This document shows, one piece after another, positions 58,201 to 64,000 of a stretch of 64,000 bases of DNA; position 1 is the stretch's first letter, and each line of letters opens with the position of its first letter. A program made the translations under genes and the position numbers. The stretch is from Phalacrocorax aristotelis (lineage: Eukaryota > Chordata > Aves > Suliformes > Phalacrocoracidae). The stretch lies in NCBI RefSeq assembly GCF_949628215.1, contig NC_134279.1, positions 48,286,266-48,350,265 on the forward strand, in the 5' to 3' direction. Below the pieces are notes generated by a model, which saw only the letters and a program-made list of their open reading frames with translations, did no database searches and was not told where the DNA came from.

Positions 58201-60575
58201 ATTGTTACTTATTTAACTTATGGAGATGACAAAAAAGAGTGAAGTACATATTACGTAGTAGGAAGCATTGTAAGGTGAACATTCATGAATCAAAATTCTA
58301 TTTCTTAATTTAATTAGACTGGGACATGGCTTACTTTTTGTAATGCCAATTTTATGGTAAAATTATAAAGTAAATTATTGTCCAAACAGGAGTTGATGGT
58401 TGAATTTCCAATGACCCATAAGCCAAAGATTTTACCAAGAATTTTTCATGTATTTTAAACAGTGCTGAATGTTTTATCTTGATCATGACAAATAACATCC
58501 TAAGTAGTTGAGCGGAAGAGTAGGTGACTGTATGCACTGGCAGGAATTAGGCTGAATGAGTGGCATCTGTAAATTTCAAACTGCTACTGGGACTAGTTGG
58601 AAAGGTCCAAATTTACTTCGGTGAAGTCTGTTATCCTACTGATATATACATAAATGTCCAGTGTAAATTTTCTGTTACAACTGGCCTCCTGCTGTCTGTT
58701 AAACCTTAGATAAGTTTGCACTGCAAATAAGCAACTAATTCCACATGGAATTAGACTGGATTTTGCTTTATATGGTTTGCTTTGTTTCCCAGGGTAACAT
58801 GTAAGCTGTCGACTGGCACAGTAAAAGCAGTGGCGGTTGGGCAGTGACTCCTGTTGCTTCTGTTAATTGTTTGCATCTTCATCAATCAACAGCTGTCTTT
58901 AAGCCGCTGAAGAAACTACCACTTTCTTCTCCTGCCACAAGCTTTTAATGAATAGGGGCTTAGTTATTACAATTCTCACCAATGGCTAATTAAACCCTTG
59001 ATTGTCATCTCTGTATTAAAATATTTCTAAACATCAAGCAAGTGATAATACAATTACATACAGAAGGCAAAAAACCAGACACAAAGGTGTGAGATAACAT
59101 TTCTAAATGCCTACACAGTAAAACCCAATCCCTCAATAAAAAGACATTTCAAACCCGTGTAGAGATCCAGTTCTCAAACTGGGAATGTTGCAGGCATTGT
59201 GAATTCTGATTACTCTAGGCTTAATCCATGATTTCAGAATAAAGGAAAAGCAATTTTTTTCTTCTATTGTTCTCTAAATGCTGTGATTGAGGAAAAATAT
59301 TCACGCCATAGAGTAACATCTCTCTGCAAAGACTTCATGAACTATGGTTTTCTTTTCATCAGATAGGGTGAACTTCAATACTTCTACATAAATATGATTT
59401 TTATGGTTAGTAACAGCCCAGTTCTGCAAGGTGCTGAAGAAGGCTCATTGGTGCCAGTGATTATTGCTTATTTAAAATATTAGTAATTATTATACACAAT
59501 TTAGTTTACACCATACATATTATGTATTATTAACTTAAGTACTGTTGTAAAACAGAAAAAGTTACTATTATGCAAAGGTAAAGATAAAGCAACGCAAACG
59601 ATAGATTGTCCCTTGAAAAAAAAAGAATAGTGCTTTAAAACTCTATTGTATAACCATCACTGTTATCCAGATACTTAAGGTTCCTACCTGACTTTTAGTC
59701 ATTGCAATGGATAAAATTCATAAGTCAGAGATGGATTAGTAGGCCTACAAAGTAAATTCTGGCTCCTTTTGGGCAAGAGCTGGTTGTACTCAATGAGTTG
59801 TCCTGAACGGCAGTTAAATATTTCAAACACTATAAACACCTACATGATTTCCTAAGCTTCATAACCAGAACTGCAAGAGCTGAAATAAATTTGAGTTAAT
59901 AACAGTCTTTTATTAATTATTATTAACAATTGATTATTAAATATGTATTTAGCATAACAATAATGAATAATTTTGAATTTTGGAGGGAATCAGAATCTTG
60001 ATTTGGAGTAGTCAGCCAGCTAACAGTCCAGGTAGTATAATCAGTTTTTATTTATTAGATAGCTACAAATGTAAGATAATTTCCTATGAAATATTTATTT
60101 GATAATTCGGAAAGACTCCTTTGATACTTTGGGTTAAAAACTGTAAATTACTAATATTTTAACAAATATATTTAATGGATTTAAATGAATTAGGTTGTCT
60201 CTAACCCTTTTACCCATTTTCGTAGAAACAGTGTGGTATTATGATGCTCATGATTTTTGGTATGTTCTAAATTTCTATATTCATAAATATTAAAGATACT
60301 GCTCTAATTACCTTATAATGGGTGTTTCCCCCAGAGCTGTAGAAACTTGGCCTTGCAGTGTTTCCATGATATTGTCATCTGAGTACAACTGCATAGGTGT
60401 GTTAAACTGAGCGTGCACAATCTTGACACCGGGAAGCTCCATTTCCAAGGGAATGTTAGGGGCCATCTTAGACACTGCTTTCAGCTCGGTGGGGCAGATA
60501 GAGCTAACCGTGCTAATTGAAGAGGGGGTACTACGTCCACTGCCACAGTCAATCCCCGAAGGAGTGCTGCATCCA
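55277..60575 (-). CDS. PDLIM3: PDLIM3 (ALP), last four coding exons; 5' part beyond window
   Basis: Actinin-associated LIM protein of muscle Z-discs, which binds alpha-actinin. Exons in transcript order: 60312-60575, 57511-57638, 56292-56403 and 55277-55466. All are in phase with GT-AG borders; the stop is TAG at 55277-55279. The first visible exon carries the Ser-rich [19 protein letters not shown] stretch, then the conserved block with [20 protein letters not shown] (ZM-like region). The second has [20 protein letters not shown]. The last two encode one LIM domain with the full zinc-ligand spacing (C-x2-C-x16-H-x2-C-x2-C-x2-C-x17-C-x2-H), ending TVYPKC. The N-terminal PDZ domain and the exon before GCST were not found up to 64000. 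Alternative exons known for this gene in mammals may lie in 57639-60311, but I could not read one. Confidence 0.93.
57639..60311. other. PDLIM3 intron, with a possible conserved non-coding element
   Basis: AT-rich intron between the ZM exon and the next exon. Positions about 58780-59050 stand out: a non-repetitive segment dense in transcription-factor-like words, including a CAGCTG E-box, CCAATGG and CTAATTAAA. This looks like a conserved enhancer but is unproven. Nothing else was recognised. Confidence 0.4.
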
Positions 60576-63500
60576 CTGTGTTAATAGTCAGATTACAGAA
60601 GAGTGTGCAATGCATATTGAATTATAGAGAATAAAGACAAAAGTACAGGAATACAGTGATGTTAACAGGGCTGGAAAGCTTAAATAGAACAGATACAGAA
60701 GAGCAAAAGTACAGAAAGTAGAGAAAAGCAAAAGTACGTGTATTCTTTCAAAAGTATTTCCCTGTAAAAAGTATCAGTGCCAGTTTTAAAGCAGTCCTTA
60801 AAATTCAGGCGTGCATTTTCTTTAAAGATAGAAACAATTCTTTGATAGATTGAATAATTCAGAACATAATATTACTTTACATTTTTAATGTTAGATTTTA
60901 TTGAGGAGTGATTAAGCCTCCCTAGAATTCTTTGTTCTAGGTGAGTAATTCCTAACATCTACGAAAGGGTAGCGTGCAAAGTTACGTGAGTTGTCCATGT
61001 CAGTGACAGAATAAACACCTGCAGTACTGGAATCCTAGGCACATCATTGCTGTCCTGTACCTCACAACCCTCTTAGACCACTGTTGAAGAGACTACTATA
61101 AAGTAGTGTAAAATAATGAATGTGACATTTCCTAGATTTCCTTAAATTGTGCAATAAGATATTTAGTAATCTTTTAACATCAGTTTAACAATATATTTCA
61201 TTTTTTGAGTATTTTTTGAACATTTCAAAGAAGAAGAGATACTAAACCAGACAGGCATACTTTTGCATTTCTAAATTACAGTGTTTCCAGCAGAATGTAA
61301 AGTGGTCCTTCACAAGAACAATGGATATGCATTCAGAGAATTAATTCTACTGCTTTTGAAGTAGATTTTACATCTAATTTGTACATAATAGAAAGAGGTA
61401 CAGTTTTTCAGAAATATTAATGTTGCTTGATGTTACTGAAGTAAAGTTACTGCACATCAAATTGACATCTCTGAAAAAGGATTAGTAAAATAATATAAAC
61501 ATTAAGGCCAAAGTCTCTTTCAGTGTCACTATTTTGAACACTTCAGTCTCTTCTCCATAGTACCTCAGAGGCTTTCTTTGTTACGGGATATTTCTTTCCT
61601 GTTGCTGTGTAAGAGCACATATCCCAGGCTTTCCACGGTTCATTGGTTACCATTGATATGACATTCAGAACTATGAGGTCATAAATGCTTAATCTCTTTC
61701 CTCCAATCTGCATATCAGGGCTGTGGTTAGTTCTTTTGAAGCTGAATGATTCTGTGCAAATCTGGGAGAATACCTTATTTCCCAGTTTGATGGTACAGTA
61801 ATCTGCCCAGTAGCTGCTCTTGAGTGGAGAAGACGACCCAAAATTCTCCCTTTGAATCAGAGGAGAATTTGTGTAGGACCACTTTCTCAAAAATGTAAAA
61901 AGAAATATGTATTCTACCATCAAAAACATACCAAAAGAGAGCTAATTCCAGAAATCGTAGGCAACGCTTAAAGCAAAAGTACAGTTCTGCATCATCACCT
62001 AGCATGAGCCAGCCAAAAAATTCACACAGGAGCAACTTATAAATTTGCAGTCTTTTCTTTTAGAAGAATCAAGACCACCTTTAGATGCTGTAGCAGAATA
62101 AGTTTTGTCAGTGCTGATAGTGTTAGAAAATGGAAAGTAGCAGGAAAAGGCTAGAAAAAGCACAACTCGAGATGAGCAGCCAAAGTAATGTTAAAGCACA
62201 AGAAATTATAAGTAGAAATAAAATATAATAATCTATTAAATATAATTTCCAATTAGTTTTGCCAGAGTAAAGTCCAAACACATGGCTAATGACAAACCCA
62301 ATAGCTCAAACCCACAGGCCAGAATCAGCTCTTCTTTTAGTCAAAGTCATATTTCTCCTCAGCTCTCTGTCCTAAAAGGGTATGTGCAGTCAAGGTGGCA
62401 GTTTGGTTTTTGCTGTGTTTAGCAAAGGGTATGTATCGATCCAAACTGATTAAAATGTAGTAGACAAACAGTGTCACAAGCAAGGTTTTGTAGACGTAAC
62501 ACCCCTCTGTCAGAGATGCTGCAGTCTGTAAGCACAGACCTGCCCAGCGACAGGACACCTGACAGACCTTGCCCAGCTAAAGTTCTGAAACTTGTTGCAT
62601 CGCTGTCAGGTTAATTTTTGCAGTTTTTTTCCTCCCATCTGACATGCTGGAAAATGTCCATTTACTTCAATATTTTCACAGAAAATATTGTGTAATTGAG
62701 GTTTCTGAATTAGGAGATTAGGCTCTTGATACATTCATTTGAATCTCCATAAATCCGATTAAGTACCTGTAAATGTTACCTCGTGGTCTGAAAGTCAGTT
62801 TGGGTACAGTATGCAAGGGCTGCCTATGGTTAGAGGCCATGCATGTTTGCTAAGGTCTGTTTTGTCATTTCTCCTCTATCAGCATCAGACTGCAAGGAGA
62901 GATGGGCACCTTTTCTCCACTGCGGTGGTGTTCTGCATTGATAGTTCTTGTTCACAGAAGGATGGGACTCTATCCTACAGTCTTGTCTTTATCACTGAGG
63001 TGGTTGTAAAACAAAACACATCTCACAAGACTGATAATCCATGTGAGATTTTCCTCTGTACACAGGAATCAATTATCATCCTGCTTTTCTGGACTAGTTT
63101 GTCAGACCTAAATGAGTATAATTAAAATGCAGGCATTGTAAACTTTCAGAATGAAATGCAGAACACTAAGTACACTGGTAAAAACTGCTACTGCTAGAAA
63201 GGATAAAGGGTGGCATCACAGTATATTGCATCACTCATGCGCTCTTGACCTTCCTTGCATTTTTAGCCACAGATTTTGCATTGCTTTTTCCCCTCTGTAT
63301 TTAATAATGTCAATAATAATAAGTGAGGCATTTCATCCCCAGTTACGACAGAGGAATATTACACTAAAATAATGGATGTAAATATATAAGCTTTTCTGCA
63401 TTTTAGAGCTTTACGTGTCTGTGGCATCAGATAGTTCTCCTATTTTAGCTCTGCATATAGTTGCCTTCTGAATAGAGATCTGCTGAAAAGCAAACTTTAA

Positions 63501-64000
63501 ATCTCTGAACGGCCTAGATGATACCTTATATTACTAGCTGTCTTTGGTTTAGCGTGTTAACAAATTGCATGTGTTTGCATTTGGACGGAAGAATTTCAGA
63601 GTGCCATAGATTTGTAAGTATACAGCACAGTATCTGGTGCTACGCTGTAAACTGAATCAGGTTTGTGAATACAGTTACTTCAGACTTAAATCAGTATAAC
63701 TGAGATGGGAGTGTGGACCTGCTTTCTTCTGGAAATAGAAATTTGAATTTCAAGCCTGATCTATGCAAGTCAACCATTTCAGTTTTTTTAATTTCAGGGT
63801 TAGGCTATACACTGCTATAAGTAAATTTCCAATGCATCAGTATGCTTTATTAATGTGAATGGTGAGTATCCATTAAAAAATAACACCATGCATCCAAATC
63901 GAGCACAACACTCAGAGTTTATAACCTGCTTCGGCCTGAGACTATGAAAGGTTTGGGCCGAATATTATGCTTGTGTTCAAAGTAGTTCATATCCTGTAAA
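60576..64000. other. PDLIM3 upstream intron, no exon recognised
   Basis: About 3.4 kb of AT-rich sequence. The next upstream PDLIM3 exon was not recognisable here and is presumed to lie outside the window. A 128-codon minus-strand frame at 61543-61929 has no family signature. Confidence 0.45.

Noticed and set aside
61543-61929. 128-codon minus-strand open frame in the PDLIM3 upstream intron
   Set aside because: Does not match any PDLIM3 exon I know and has no clear acceptor/donor pair in phase; treated as intron.

Overview
The window looks like autosomal DNA from a bird. Three CR1-type LINE fragments with avian-style 3' ends are present, introns are compact and AT-rich, and CpG islands mark the promoters. 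The gene order matches human 4q35.1: LRP2BP - ANKRD37 - UFSP2 - CFAP96 (C4orf47) - CCDC110 - PDLIM3. I identified genes by reading exon translations against remembered family sequences and by checking splice sites and reading phase by hand. No database search was run, so the species is not determined.

Layout. (1) 722-3445, minus: the first three coding exons of LRP2BP (Sel1-repeat protein), with the start codon in a CpG island; the rest lies below position 1. (2) 6771-8847, plus: ANKRD37 complete in four coding exons, behind a second CpG island that carries two tandem hypoxia-response cores. (3) 9947-23962, minus: UFSP2 complete in twelve coding exons (483 codons), catalytic residues intact, start codon in a third CpG island. 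(4) 26391-36260, plus: CFAP96 complete in seven coding exons (310 codons), with a CR1 fragment in intron 5. (5) 39057-40913, minus: CCDC110-like coding sequence with in-frame stops and frameshifts, read here as a decayed gene at its ancestral position. An unidentified coding-like relic lies beside it at 37499-38054. (6) 41-55 kb: a gene-poor stretch. (7) 55277-60575, minus: the last four coding exons of PDLIM3, covering the ZM region and the complete C-terminal LIM domain; the PDZ-coding 5' part lies beyond position 64000.

The genes are neighbours by conserved synteny, not members of one pathway. UFSP2 is the main UFM1 protease. ANKRD37 is a HIF-1-induced small ankyrin protein. CFAP96 is a cilium-associated protein. 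PDLIM3 (ALP) is a Z-disc protein of muscle. LRP2BP binds megalin. UFSP2 and CFAP96 are head to head, as are LRP2BP and ANKRD37, so the CpG islands at about 23.6-24.5 kb and 3.3-3.7 / 6.0-6.9 kb are likely shared or adjacent promoter regions.

The most noteworthy observation is the apparent loss of CCDC110: its exon-intron skeleton is still readable, but the exons carry stops and frameshifts. I found no previously undescribed multi-gene system.
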